64,000 bases of DNA, taken from NCBI GenBank assembly GCA_947494325.1, contig CANLUS010000001.1, positions 806,001 through 870,000 of the forward strand, written 5' to 3'. Each line of letters starts with the position of its first letter. Position 1 is the first letter of the stretch. Of this stretch, positions 26,706 to 36,864 are shown one piece after another. A program made the translations under genes and the position numbers. The notes below the pieces were generated by a model, which saw only the letters and a list, made by a program, of their open reading frames with translations, had not been told where the DNA came from and ran no database searches. The stretch is from an uncultured Flavobacteriaceae bacterium (GTDB lineage Bacteria > Bacteroidota > Bacteroidia > Flavobacteriales > Flavobacteriaceae).

Positions 26706-28109
26706 ATGAAAAATATAAAACACTTAAATTTTAAAAGCCTGTTTTTGTTATTGGTTTTTATGACGTTGATAGGTTGTGAGAGAGAACTTTCAGATGAGGC
26801 CGAGTTTGCTACTTTCTCTAAAACAGGAGAGATTTTTACGGATAACTTTGTAGGTTTAGGAACGAACTTTTTCTTTCCTTTTGTGAGTGATGGTGCTAAG
26901 GCCGATGTATTCTCGGTAGATGAAGATGTTGCTTTTGAAAGCTCAGCTTCTATTCGTATCGATGTTCCAAATGCCAATGATCCAGACGGGAGTTTTGCCG
27001 GAGCTATTTTTATAGTTGATGGCTCGGGGAGAAATCTTACGGAATTTGACGCCTTAACTTTTTGGGCTAAATCTACCCAAGGCGTATCAGATATTACTAT
27101 GGGGTTTGGTGAAAGTAAATTTCAAGTAGCCAGAAATGACATTAGTTTTTCTACAAACTGGGTGAAGCACATAATTCCAATACCCGACCCTTCAAAGCTA
27201 ACGGAAGAAAAAGGGATGCTTTTCTTTTCTGCAGGAACCGGAAATACTGGCGGGTTTGGATATACATTCTGGTTAGACGAAGTAAAATTTGAAAAATTAG
27301 GTACAATCGCACAGGCACAACCAGCTATTCTGAATGGAGTCGATGTAGCGCAAGATGCATTTATTGATATACCAGTACAATTGACAGGTCTTTCGCAAAC
27401 ATTAAATGCAGCTGGCCGAAATATAACCGTAACTGCAGCGCCGTCCTATTTTGAATTTAAATCTTCTGATATTGACGTAGCTAGAGCAAATGAAACAGGA
27501 TTAGTTTCGGTGGTTGGAAATGGACAAGCAACAATTTCTGCAACATTAGCAAATGTTGCTGCCCAAGGATCATTAGCTCTAAATGTCAACGGAACATTTG
27601 ATTTCGCTCCAACACCACCCGCAAGAAATACAAATGATGTCATATCGATATTCAGTGATGCTTATACAAACGCTCCGGTAGATTATTTTAATGGCTTCTT
27701 TTCTGATGGTTTCCAAACAACACTTGGTGGTGCGCCACCATTAGATGTAAATGGCGATGCAGTTATTAATTATACAGTTTTAAATTTTGTTGGTATTGGA
27801 ACTTTTCAAGATGTTCCATCAATTAATACTACCGAAATGACACATCTTCATATAGATATTAAAGTTAACGAATCTATAGATCCAGGTGATTTTATTACAA
27901 TTCAGTTACTCAATTCTGTTGGTGATAATGAAACATCAGGTTCGGTTAGGTTCGAGTCGGATGCCTTCACCAGAGATCAATGGGTAAGTCTTGACATTCC
28001 ACTAAATGATTTCGGACTTGCCGATAGATCAAAAATCGGATTGTTATTTTTTATATCTGATGCGACGATCTCAGATATATTCGTAGACAATATCTATTAC
28101 TATAAATAG
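26706..28109 (+). CDS. Surface glycan-binding-type lipoprotein with Big2-like domain
   Basis: 467 residues from the ATG at 26706; this start gives a lipoprotein signal (lipobox LIGC) and avoids a 65-bp overlap with the upstream gene. The residues after Cys are acidic, in line with surface export. Two beta-sandwich regions flank a bacterial Ig-like (Big2) segment: residues about 45-200 with FDALTFWAKSTQ and FWLDEVKFEKLG, Ig-like about 205-300 (VDVARANETGLVSVVGNGQA), and about 315-467 ending FVDNIYYYK, a CBM4/9- or CBM6-like pattern. No catalytic residues are evident. Probably binds beta-glucan at the cell surface; family not firmly assigned. Confidence 0.7.
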   Translation: MKNIKHLNFKSLFLLLVFMTLIGCERELSDEAEFATFSKTGEIFTDNFVGLGTNFFFPFVSDGAKADVFSVDEDVAFESSASIRIDVPNANDPDGSFAGAIFIVDGSGRNLTEFDALTFWAKSTQGVSDITMGFGESKFQVARNDISFSTNWVKHIIPIPDPSKLTEEKGMLFFSAGTGNTGGFGYTFWLDEVKFEKLGTIAQAQPAILNGVDVAQDAFIDIPVQLTGLSQTLNAAGRNITVTAAPSYFEFKSSDIDVARANETGLVSVVGNGQATISATLANVAAQGSLALNVNGTFDFAPTPPARNTNDVISIFSDAYTNAPVDYFNGFFSDGFQTTLGGAPPLDVNGDAVINYTVLNFVGIGTFQDVPSINTTEMTHLHIDIKVNESIDPGDFITIQLLNSVGDNETSGSVRFESDAFTRDQWVSLDIPLNDFGLADRSKIGLLFFISDATISDIFVDNIYYYK

Positions 28110-28136
28110 GCGGTTAATTTTAAAACAAAGAATAAG

Positions 28137-28976
28137 ATGAACAAAAATAATATCTACAAAAGCTTAAAAGTGGCATTATTGCCTTCATTTTTGCTAACGA
28201 TGCTCTTGGTTATTTCAAGTTGTGATACCGATGAAACACAAACGGTGACTACTTTTACGAAACTTGTTATGGCCGATGAATTTGATACTGAAGGAGCTCC
28301 AAATAACAGTATGTGGACTTTCGACATTGGTAGAGGACCTAATGGAGATGGATGGGGAAATCAAGAACTACAATATTATACAGATCGTACTGAAAATGTA
28401 AAGGTCGAAAATGGTTTTCTCTTGATTACTGCTAAAGAAGAATCTTTCGAGGGTGCTTCCTATACTTCTGCGCGACTGAAGACTGAAGGTTTATTTGAGC
28501 AGCAATATGGACGTTTCGAAGCTCGAATACGATTGCCATACGGTAAAGGGTTATGGCCAGCATTTTGGTTGTTGGGCAACGATTGTGACACCAACATTTG
28601 GCCAAATTGTGGGGAAATTGATATCATGGAATATCTCGGTGATTCACCAACTGTTGTTTTTGGTAGTGCGCATGGCCCAGGATATTCTGCAGGTGAAGCC
28701 GAAACCAAAGAATATTCTTTAGTGAATGATCGATTTGACACTGGATTTCACATTTTCGGCATAGAATGGGGTCCGAATTACATCAATTACTACGTAGATG
28801 ATGTCTTATACAACCAGATAACTCCAGAAGATGTATCTGGGGAATGGGTGTTCGATCATCCTTTTTATATCATTATGAATGTTGCCGTTGGAGGAAGTTT
28901 TCCTGGATCACCTGATTCAGAAACTGTATTCCCGCAAACAATGGTGGTAGATTATGTACGTGTATATCAACAATAG
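28137..28976 (+). CDS. GH16 endo-beta-1,3-glucanase (laminarinase), lipoprotein
   Basis: 279 residues. Lipoprotein signal (lipobox VISSC) followed by acidic residues, suggesting surface display. The catalytic core is GEIDIMEYLG with Glu160 (nucleophile), Asp162 and Glu165 (acid/base), the ExDxxE form of bacterial laminarinases. WGNQELQYYT, RFEARIRLPYGKGLWPAFWLLG and the end VVDYVRVYQQ are further GH16_3 signatures. It cuts internal beta-1,3 bonds of laminarin. No extra binding module; the neighbouring binding lipoproteins could provide that function. Confidence 0.93.
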   Translation: MNKNNIYKSLKVALLPSFLLTMLLVISSCDTDETQTVTTFTKLVMADEFDTEGAPNNSMWTFDIGRGPNGDGWGNQELQYYTDRTENVKVENGFLLITAKEESFEGASYTSARLKTEGLFEQQYGRFEARIRLPYGKGLWPAFWLLGNDCDTNIWPNCGEIDIMEYLGDSPTVVFGSAHGPGYSAGEAETKEYSLVNDRFDTGFHIFGIEWGPNYINYYVDDVLYNQITPEDVSGEWVFDHPFYIIMNVAVGGSFPGSPDSETVFPQTMVVDYVRVYQQ

Positions 28977-29004
28977 AAAGTAAACAATTAACTAATAAGA
29001 AATT

Positions 29005-32000
29005 ATGAAAGAAGTAATCAAAAGAACTAAGATACTATGGTTATTCGTTCTCGCAATATCATTTGTAAGTTGTGAAAATGATGATGATGCTGTTTTGCCA
29101 GAACTTATAGCGAGTTTTGCACATACCATAAATGAAGACACAGGTGCCGTGTCATTTCTGAATTTATCAGAAAACGCTGATACCTATACATGGGATTTCG
29201 GTGATGGTACATCTTCAACCGAGATTAATCCAATAAGAAGTTTTCCAACAGGGACCTATACAATAACTTTAACGGCTAATAATGCTGCTGGAGCATCTGG
29301 AACTTTTGAGGACCAAATAGTAATTAATATACCGCTTCCTATAAATCTACCTGTAACGTTTGACGATCCGAACGTAAATTATGAGGTTACCACATTTAAC
29401 GGTGCAGCTTTTATGATCGTTGATAATCCGGATGCATCGGGAACAAATACGAGTACATCGAAAGTAGGAGCTATAACAAATAGTGGAGCGGCTTTTGAAG
29501 GGATTTTCTTTGATTTAGGAATGGGTATAGATTTAACTACATTAAAATCGGTACAAGCCAATTTTTGGTCAGATACTCCAGTAGACGTGTTGTTGAAGCT
29601 TGAAGAAGGTACTGGTGCTGATATAGAAACAACAGCTAGTCATGGCGGTACAGGATGGGAAATGATCACGTTTAATTTCACATCGGATGCTAGTTATTCA
29701 AGATTTACGATGTTTGTTGACGGTCCAGGCACAGCAGCAGGAACCTTTTACATTGACGATATTGTTCAAATTGAGACACCTCCAGCGACCAATGGCTGTA
29801 CAGAAACTCCAATAGCAGCAACTTCTCTTCCTTTAGATTTTGAAGGTTGTGCGACATTTCCTTCATCTGACAATTTCGGAGCTGGAATCACATCTGAATT
29901 GACTGTAAACCCTTCAAAAACAGGAATTAATACGTCAGATTTTGTGTTGAAAGTTGATAAACCTACAGGGTCAGATTTCTTTGCTGGAATACAAAATACA
30001 TTTGCCGAAAACTTTGATCTTACTACAACAGATATTTTTAAGGTAAAAGTATATTCGACCAAAGCGAATGTGGTATTACGATTTGAGCTATTAGCGAATC
30101 CAAATGATGGAAGCATTGGTAATCCCGCTCCAGTATTTGTAACTGTTGCTACTGCGAATGAATGGACTGAAGTTGAAGTTAACTTTACTGGGTTACCGGC
30201 TGGGCCAATGGCTTACAATCAGCTAGTAATAAAACCAGACAATGACCAAAGCGATAGCGCCATTACCGCGGGTGGAACCTATTATTTTGATGATCTTACA
30301 CTTAACGAAGATGATCCAGGAAGTACCTTTGATAGTGGTTTATTGACAAATGGTGACTTTGAAAGCGGAGCCGCACCTTGGACAATTGGAGTTGGTACAG
30401 ATCCCGTTCCTGTAGTAACAGATGCTGGAAATAGTTTTTACTCGGTAGATGTAACCGCAGCTGGAAATCCATTCGATGTGAATATGAGTCAAAAACTAGA
30501 GATCGTTGAGAATTCTACCTACACCTTAACCTTTGATGCATGGTCTGATCGAGCAAGGGCGTTAGTTGCAGGAATAGGTCTTAGTGGAGGTAGTTTTGCT
30601 AATACAACAGGGTCAGTGAATTTAACAACGACAAGAACAACATTTACGCTTACATTAACTGCTACAGGATTTGGAGCCACGGATGCGCGTGTTTTATTTG
30701 ATTCTGGAGCAGAGGTTGGTGTAGTGAATATCGATAATGTGTCATTGGTTTTAGATACTGGTTCGGGAGCAGATACAGAAGCTCCAGTTATTACCTTGAA
30801 TGGAGACGCGACTGTCACAGTAATTGTTGGCGAAACGTTTACAGATCCAGGTGCGCAGGCAAACGATAACGTAGATGGTGATCTTTCTGGAAGTATTACA
30901 GTGGGAGGAGATACCGTCGATACAAATACAATCGGAACGTATGTGATAACCTATAATGTAAGTGATGCCGCTGGGAATGCAGCAACCGAGGTTACAAGAA
31001 CGGTAAATGTTGAAGCCCCTGCTCCATTTGACAGTGGTTTATTAACCAACGGTGATTTTGAAAGTGGTGCTGCTCCTTGGACGATAGGAGTTGGAACAGA
31101 TCCAGTACCAGTTGTAACTGATGCTGGCAATAGTTTTTATTCTGTAGACGTAACTGCAGCCGGTAATTCATTTGATGTGAATATGAGTCAAAAATTAGAA
31201 ATTGTAGAGAACTCTACATACACATTAACTTTTGATGCGTGGTCTGACCGTGCAAGATCAATTATTGCAGGTATTGGTTTAAGTGGAGGAAGTTTTGCAA
31301 ATACTTCAGAAGCAGTAAATATCACTACAACGAGAACAACATATACCTTGACACTGGCAGCAACTGGATTTGGAGCTACAGATGCACGTGTATTATTCGA
31401 TTCTGGTGCAGAAGTAGGACTGGTGAACATTGACAATGTATCTTTAGAACTAGATGGAGGTTCTTCGGGAACTGGAGGGTGCAGTGATACACCAATTGCA
31501 GCTACAGAGCTTCCGTTAGATTTTGAAGGATGTCAAACATTTGTTTCATCATTTTCGAGTATTGGTGATGGAGGTGTTACACCTAGTTTAGATGCGAATC
31601 CATCAAAATCTGGAATCAACACGTCAGATAATGTATTAAAGGTTGTAAGAGCTAGCGGTATCAATCGTTGGGGAGGTGTTCAAAATTCGTTTCCGGCTGG
31701 AACTATAGATATTACAACAAAAGTATTTAAAGTTAAGGTATACTCTAGTGTAGCTGATGTTACCTATCGATTTGAGTTGGCTTTAGATCCTCAGACGGAT
31801 CCAGTTACAGGGAATCCTGCACCGCAGTTTGTACAGGTATCTGGAGGTGCTAATGAGTGGGTTGAAATAGAATTTACATTTACCAATCTACCTGCGACAC
31901 CAACTACATATAACCAGTTGGTAATTAAACCAGATAATCCTGACGGTTCTGATGGAGAAGTAACTACAGAAGAACGCGTATTCTATTTTGATGATTTACG

Positions 32001-32010
32001 ACTTGAGTAG
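29005..32010 (+). CDS. Large multi-module surface lipoprotein (PKD and CBM-like repeats)
   Basis: 1001 residues. Lipoprotein signal (lipobox FVSC) with acidic residues after Cys, a surface-export signature. Modules: PKD about 33-109 (YTWDFGDGTSS); a CBM-like sandwich about 110-255; Cys-starting module A about 265-435 (TPIAATSLPLDFEGC); CBM4/9-like module B1 about 443-588 (LLTNGDFESGAAPW); Ig-like/DUF5011 about 592-672 (DPGAQANDNVDGDLSG); B2 about 676-819, almost identical to B1; and A' about 826-1001. No catalytic domain. PKD/CBM lipoproteins of this kind in laminarin loci bind glucan on the cell surface. It closes operon 1, before a hairpin. Confidence 0.83.
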   Translation: MKEVIKRTKILWLFVLAISFVSCENDDDAVLPELIASFAHTINEDTGAVSFLNLSENADTYTWDFGDGTSSTEINPIRSFPTGTYTITLTANNAAGASGTFEDQIVINIPLPINLPVTFDDPNVNYEVTTFNGAAFMIVDNPDASGTNTSTSKVGAITNSGAAFEGIFFDLGMGIDLTTLKSVQANFWSDTPVDVLLKLEEGTGADIETTASHGGTGWEMITFNFTSDASYSRFTMFVDGPGTAAGTFYIDDIVQIETPPATNGCTETPIAATSLPLDFEGCATFPSSDNFGAGITSELTVNPSKTGINTSDFVLKVDKPTGSDFFAGIQNTFAENFDLTTTDIFKVKVYSTKANVVLRFELLANPNDGSIGNPAPVFVTVATANEWTEVEVNFTGLPAGPMAYNQLVIKPDNDQSDSAITAGGTYYFDDLTLNEDDPGSTFDSGLLTNGDFESGAAPWTIGVGTDPVPVVTDAGNSFYSVDVTAAGNPFDVNMSQKLEIVENSTYTLTFDAWSDRARALVAGIGLSGGSFANTTGSVNLTTTRTTFTLTLTATGFGATDARVLFDSGAEVGVVNIDNVSLVLDTGSGADTEAPVITLNGDATVTVIVGETFTDPGAQANDNVDGDLSGSITVGGDTVDTNTIGTYVITYNVSDAAGNAATEVTRTVNVEAPAPFDSGLLTNGDFESGAAPWTIGVGTDPVPVVTDAGNSFYSVDVTAAGNSFDVNMSQKLEIVENSTYTLTFDAWSDRARSIIAGIGLSGGSFANTSEAVNITTTRTTYTLTLAATGFGATDARVLFDSGAEVGLVNIDNVSLELDGGSSGTGGCSDTPIAATELPLDFEGCQTFVSSFSSIGDGGVTPSLDANPSKSGINTSDNVLKVVRASGINRWGGVQNSFPAGTIDITTKVFKVKVYSSVADVTYRFELALDPQTDPVTGNPAPQFVQVSGGANEWVEIEFTFTNLPATPTTYNQLVIKPDNPDGSDGEVTTEERVFYFDDLRLE
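30331..30768 (+). repeat. CBM-like module B, copy 1
   Basis: About 438 bp encoding residues about 443-588. The protein is nearly identical to copy 2 at 31030-31470 (for example LLTNGDFESGAAPW and FGATDARVLFDSGAE in both), while many third codon positions differ. Confidence 0.8.
31030..31470 (+). repeat. CBM-like module B, copy 2
   Basis: Second copy of the module at 30331-30768, offset by 699 bp with an Ig-like module between. Differences are mainly synonymous, with a few conservative replacements (for example VVNIDNVSLVLD against LVNIDNVSLELD). Confidence 0.8.
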
Positions 32011-32042
32011 TTTAAAAATTAAAAATATTATTTAAATTGGTT

Positions 32043-32070
32043 AAGGTCGAGAAGTAAAAAACTCGGCCTT
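32043..32070 (+). terminator. Hairpin separating glucan operons 1 and 2
   Basis: AAGGTCGAG and CTCGGCCTT pair over 9 bp (one G.U) with a 10-nt A-rich loop, followed by ATTTTACC. It lies in the 98-bp gap between the binding lipoprotein and the phosphorylase gene. It could be a full or partial terminator. Confidence 0.55.
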
Positions 32071-32108
32071 ATTTTACCATAATATAATAGAAAGAAGATA
32101 TAGTAAAC

Positions 32109-35100
32109 ATGTTAATGGAGCATACCGAAATCAATAAAAAAGTTATTCTTGAGCATTTAAAGATTGATAATGAAGAGTTCTTCAAAATCTCTAATAATGA
32201 TCACATGCGTCCGTTTTTTATGAGCATAGTTAGTGATTCTAATCATTGGATGTTTATATCAAGTAACGGCGGTTTAACAGCGGGTCGACAAAATGCAGAA
32301 TTCTCGCTGTTTCCTTATTACACAGACGATAAAATAACGGAATCGGCAGAAATTACAGGAAGTAAATCGATATTTCAAGTAGAAAAGTTAGGGAAAATTC
32401 ACGTTTGGGAACCTTTTTCTGAACGTTTTGAAGGTCGTTTTCATATTACCAGAAATCTTTATAAAAATGTGTATGGAAATAAAGTGCTGTTTGAAGAGAT
32501 AAACCATGATTTACAACTTGTATTTCGATATCAATGGAACTCGAGTGATCTTTTCGGTTTTGTTAAAAAAAGTCAACTGATTAATATCGATAATGAAGAT
32601 GTTAGAATTACAATTTTAGATGGTATTCAAAACATTTTACCGTATGGAGTGAGTAGTGATTTACAAAATGCAAGTAGTAACCTTGTTGATGCCTATAAGC
32701 GAAGTGAATTAGAAAAAACAACAGGACTAGGTATTTTTGCTTTAAGTGCTATTATTGTCGATAAAGCAGAGCCTAGTGAAGCACTTAAAGCTAATATGGT
32801 ATGGTCATTAGGATTAGAAAATGTAACCTATTTACTGTCCTCACAACAACTTAAAAAATTCAGAAAACAACATCCAATCACGGAAGAAACTGATGTAAAG
32901 GCCGAAAAAGGAGCATATTTCGTACATACTGAAATTCGTTTGACACCTAATTCAGAGAAACAGTGGCTGATAGTTGCCGATGTAAATAAGAATCATGCTG
33001 CAATTGCGCGACTTTCAAATACGATCATTGAAGATGAAGAATTATTAGAAAAAGTTCACCAAGATATTGAGAACGGAACTCAAAATTTGATTGCATTAGA
33101 TGCCGCAGCTGACGGATTACAACTAACGGCCGACTTCGCTAGAGATAAAAGACATTTTGCAAATACGCTGTTTAATGTAATGCGCGGAGGGATCTTCGAT
33201 AATAATTATAATATCGAGCAGTGGGATTTTAAAAATTACATAGAGAAGGCCAATAAGAAAGTGGCTCGGAATAATGAAGAAATTATTAATCGCTTACCAA
33301 AAGTTTTTCCAATTTTTAAATTGAAAGAAGTGGCTAATCAAACGGCTGACAAAAATTTTAGACGTTTATGTTTAGAATATATGCCGCTTAAGTTTAGTCG
33401 CCGTCATGGTGATCCTAGTCGCCCTTGGAATAAATTTTCTATAAATACTAAAAGTGAAATTGATGGATCGAAAATATTAGACTATGAGGGAAACTGGCGT
33501 GATATTTTTCAAAACTGGGAGGCGTTAGCGTTATCATATCCTGAGTTTATCGAAAGCATGATTCACAAGTTTTTAAATGCTACAACTTTCGATGGATATA
33601 ACCCATATCGTGTTACTAAAGATGGTTTCGATTGGGAAGCTATTGAGCCAGATGACCCATGGAGTTATATTGGTTATTGGGGAGATCATCAGATTATATA
33701 TTTACTCAAATTCTTGGAATTTTCGGAGAATTTATCACCAAAAAAATTAGAGAGTCTATTTAATAAAGACCTATTTGTTTATGCAAATGTTCCCTATAAA
33801 ATTAAGACATATCAAGATATTTTAAAAAACCCAAAAGATACCATAAATTTTGACGAGGAGCTTGATCACAAAATACGAAATGAACGCAATGACTTAGGGG
33901 CAGATGGAGCGTTGTTACGCGATGAAAATCGATTTATAGTGAAAGTCAATTTCGTAGAAAAAATTCTGGCCACTACATTGGCAAAAATATCAAACTTTAT
34001 TCCTGAGGGTGGCATTTGGATGAACACGCAAAGACCCGAATGGAATGATGCAAATAATGCGTTAGTCGGTAACGGCGTATCTATGGTGACTTTATGTTAT
34101 TTACGTCGCTTCTTTGATTTTTTTGAGAACGTATTTGCGAATTCGAATACAGACAAGATTGAAATTTCTAAAGAGCTAGTAAGTTTTTTTAACGCCGTAG
34201 TTTCAACATTCGATAAGCATCAACATATCTTAACTAGTACTTTTAATGATGTACAACGTAAAGAAGTGTTAGATGGTCTTGGTCAGGCCGGAAGTGATTA
34301 TAGAGATCAAATCTATAACCACGCTTTTTCTGGCAGAAAGGAAGTTTTAACTTTGGAAGAGTTGAAGCATTTTGTTCGAATTAGTCTAACATATTTAGAA
34401 CATGCCATTGACGCAAATAAGCGGGCTGATAATCTATACCATGCCTATAATTTAATGACCGTAAATGACAACAAGGTTTCTATCTCATTTTTAGATGAAA
34501 TGTTAGAAGGTCAAGTAGCTGCTTTAAGTTCAAAACATCTTACATCGCACGAAGTGTTGGTTGTTTTAGATGCTATGAAGAATAGTGCTTTATTTAGAAA
34601 AGATCAATATAGTTATTTGTTATATCCAAACAAGGATCTAAAGGGCTTTATTGCTCGTAATACGATTGCAAATGAAGCCGTTGAACAATCTGATTTATTA
34701 CAGCGACTTGTTTCGGATGGGAATGTACAAATTGTAGAGAAAGATGTTAAAGGAGTTTATCATTTTAATGGAAACTTTAGAAATGCAACCGATCTCAAAA
34801 ATGCCTTAGGCGAACTTTCTATCGACTATGAAATAGCACTTAAGAAAGAAAATTCTAAAATTTTAGATCTATTTGAAGAAGTGTTCAATCACAAAGCTTT
34901 TACTGGGCGGTCGGGTACTTTTTATGGTTATGAAGGTTTAGGCTCTATTTATTGGCACATGGTATCTAAACTGCAATTAGCCGTTCAAGAGTGTTGTTTA
35001 AAAGCCATTGATGATAAAGAAAGTGATGAGGTAATAGGGAGATTGTTAGCGCACTATTATGAGATTAATGAAGGAATTGGAGTGCATAAATCACCAGAAC

Positions 35101-35552
35101 TTTATGGCGCTTTTCCTACTGATCCATATTCGCATACGCCTGCTGGCAAAGGGGCGCAGCAACCCGGTATGACCGGACAAGTAAAAGAAGATATTCTAAG
35201 TCGATTTGGAGAACTTGGAGTTTTCGTAAAAGAAGGAAAACTAAATTTTAACCCAGTTTTACTCCGTAAAGATGAATTTCTAAAAACGTCAGAAATCTAT
35301 ACTTATGTAGATGTTCATCAAAATAGGAATTCAATTACAGTTCAAGAAGAGTCTCTTTGCTTTACATATTGTCAAGTACCAATTATTTATACTATTTCTA
35401 ATAAAGAAATGGTAACGGTAAACTTAAAAAATGGTGATTCAACACTATTTCACACATTGACTTTAGAAGAAGGTTTAAGTAAAGAAATCTTTCAGCGTTC
35501 TGGAGAGATATTGTCAATTAGGGTAGGGATAAAAAAAGAACTATTAAAATAA
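32109..35552 (+). CDS. GH149-type beta-1,3-glucan phosphorylase
   Basis: 1147 residues, no signal peptide, hence cytoplasmic. It has the layout of GH94/GH149 inverting phosphorylases: an N-terminal sandwich (MFISSNGGLTAGRQNAEFSL), then an (alpha/alpha)6 region with LDYEGNWRDIFQNWEALALS, DDPWSYIGYWGDHQIIYLLK, and WMNTQRPEWNDANNALVGNG where the catalytic Asp is expected, and HKSPELYGAFPTDPYSHTPA. Length and context favour GH149, which phosphorolyses beta-1,3-glucan oligosaccharides to glucose-1-phosphate, over cellobiose phosphorylase. First gene of operon 2; it conserves bond energy after import of oligosaccharides. Confidence 0.85.
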   Translation: MLMEHTEINKKVILEHLKIDNEEFFKISNNDHMRPFFMSIVSDSNHWMFISSNGGLTAGRQNAEFSLFPYYTDDKITESAEITGSKSIFQVEKLGKIHVWEPFSERFEGRFHITRNLYKNVYGNKVLFEEINHDLQLVFRYQWNSSDLFGFVKKSQLINIDNEDVRITILDGIQNILPYGVSSDLQNASSNLVDAYKRSELEKTTGLGIFALSAIIVDKAEPSEALKANMVWSLGLENVTYLLSSQQLKKFRKQHPITEETDVKAEKGAYFVHTEIRLTPNSEKQWLIVADVNKNHAAIARLSNTIIEDEELLEKVHQDIENGTQNLIALDAAADGLQLTADFARDKRHFANTLFNVMRGGIFDNNYNIEQWDFKNYIEKANKKVARNNEEIINRLPKVFPIFKLKEVANQTADKNFRRLCLEYMPLKFSRRHGDPSRPWNKFSINTKSEIDGSKILDYEGNWRDIFQNWEALALSYPEFIESMIHKFLNATTFDGYNPYRVTKDGFDWEAIEPDDPWSYIGYWGDHQIIYLLKFLEFSENLSPKKLESLFNKDLFVYANVPYKIKTYQDILKNPKDTINFDEELDHKIRNERNDLGADGALLRDENRFIVKVNFVEKILATTLAKISNFIPEGGIWMNTQRPEWNDANNALVGNGVSMVTLCYLRRFFDFFENVFANSNTDKIEISKELVSFFNAVVSTFDKHQHILTSTFNDVQRKEVLDGLGQAGSDYRDQIYNHAFSGRKEVLTLEELKHFVRISLTYLEHAIDANKRADNLYHAYNLMTVNDNKVSISFLDEMLEGQVAALSSKHLTSHEVLVVLDAMKNSALFRKDQYSYLLYPNKDLKGFIARNTIANEAVEQSDLLQRLVSDGNVQIVEKDVKGVYHFNGNFRNATDLKNALGELSIDYEIALKKENSKILDLFEEVFNHKAFTGRSGTFYGYEGLGSIYWHMVSKLQLAVQECCLKAIDDKESDEVIGRLLAHYYEINEGIGVHKSPELYGAFPTDPYSHTPAGKGAQQPGMTGQVKEDILSRFGELGVFVKEGKLNFNPVLLRKDEFLKTSEIYTYVDVHQNRNSITVQEESLCFTYCQVPIIYTISNKEMVTVNLKNGDSTLFHTLTLEEGLSKEIFQRSGEILSIRVGIKKELLK

Positions 35553-35567
35553 CCAATACACGATCAT

Positions 35568-36854
35568 ATGAGAACAATAAAATACATGTTTTTTCTAATA
35601 ATAGTTAGTATAATTATTGTTTCTTGTAATAAAAAATCGAAAACCAATACAAGCATGCAACATCGAAAAGACGTGACGGCGAAAGATATTATAGGAAATC
35701 CAGAGTACTTAGCGATTTCATATGGAGGATACAGGCATAGTGATCATGGTATTGAACCTACCTTAGAAGAATTGAAAGAAGATATGAAAATCTTGGCCGC
35801 TATGGGGATCAAGGTACTTCGAACATATAAAGTACACAAGCCTCATGCGGCTAATGTGCTAAAAGCCATCCATGAGTTAAAAAAAGAAGATCCAAGTTTC
35901 GAAATGTATGTGATGTTAGGTATTTGGATGGACTGTAAAAATGCTTGGACGGAATTGCCTCCAAATCATGAAGAGGAGAGTGAACGAAATAAAACCGAAA
36001 TAGAAACAGCCGTTAAGTTAGCTCAAGAATACCAAGATATTGTGAAAGTATTGGCTGTGGGTAATGAAGCCATGGTGAAATGGGCTACTAGCTATTTCGT
36101 ACAGCCCTGGGTGATTTTAAAGTGGGTGAACTATTTACAAGACTTTAAAAAGAAGGGTGAATTATCAAAAGACCTTTGGATTACCAGTTCAGATAATTTT
36201 GCTTCTTGGGGAGGTGGTGACAATGAATACCATGTTGAGGATTTGAATAAATTGATAAAAGCGGTCGACTTTATTTCGATGCATACCTATCCAATGCATG
36301 ATACGCATTACAATCCACAGTTTTGGGGCGTACTAGATGAAGAAAAAGAGTTGTCTGACCTAGAAAAGATTGAAAAAGCCATGGAACGTTCCTTAGAATA
36401 TTCTAAAGCGCAGTATGAAAGTGTGAAACAATACATGAATAGTGTAGGCGCGGATAAACCCATACATATTGGAGAAACTGGTTGGGCGAGTTATTCAAAT
36501 GGTCATTACGGTAATGATGGTTCTAAGGCTACTGATGAATTTAAAGAAGCATTATTCTACAAGCTAATACGAAATTGGACGAACGAAAACAAAATTGCCT
36601 GTTTTTATTTTGAAGCTTTTAATGAACCATGGAAAGATGCCGCTAATCAAGGTGGATCAGAAAACCATTTCGGATTGTTTACTGTAGATGGTAAAGCTAA
36701 ATATGTTCTTTGGGATTTAGTAGATAACCAAACTTTTGACGGATTGACACGAGGAGGGAATTCTATTACAAAAACGTACGATGGAAATAAAGAGTTATTA
36801 CTCAAAGAAGTCTTTGTGCCGGCTATTAAAGATTCATTAGCTGTTAGTTTTTAG
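35568..36854 (+). CDS. GH17 beta-1,3-glucanase, lipoprotein
   Basis: 428 residues. Lipoprotein signal (lipobox IIVSC) followed by Asn-Lys-Lys rather than acidic residues, so probably periplasm-facing. GH17 signatures: ISYGGYRHSDHG near the start, AVGNEAMVKW with acid/base Glu167, and IHIGETGWAS with nucleophile Glu303; the 136-residue distance agrees with plant GH17 enzymes. ACFYFEAFNEPWK is also typical. It cleaves beta-1,3-glucan or oligosaccharides. It lies 15 bp after the phosphorylase gene and 10 bp before GH30. Confidence 0.88.
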   Translation: MRTIKYMFFLIIVSIIIVSCNKKSKTNTSMQHRKDVTAKDIIGNPEYLAISYGGYRHSDHGIEPTLEELKEDMKILAAMGIKVLRTYKVHKPHAANVLKAIHELKKEDPSFEMYVMLGIWMDCKNAWTELPPNHEEESERNKTEIETAVKLAQEYQDIVKVLAVGNEAMVKWATSYFVQPWVILKWVNYLQDFKKKGELSKDLWITSSDNFASWGGGDNEYHVEDLNKLIKAVDFISMHTYPMHDTHYNPQFWGVLDEEKELSDLEKIEKAMERSLEYSKAQYESVKQYMNSVGADKPIHIGETGWASYSNGHYGNDGSKATDEFKEALFYKLIRNWTNENKIACFYFEAFNEPWKDAANQGGSENHFGLFTVDGKAKYVLWDLVDNQTFDGLTRGGNSITKTYDGNKELLLKEVFVPAIKDSLAVSF

Positions 36855-36864
36855 GATTAAAATT

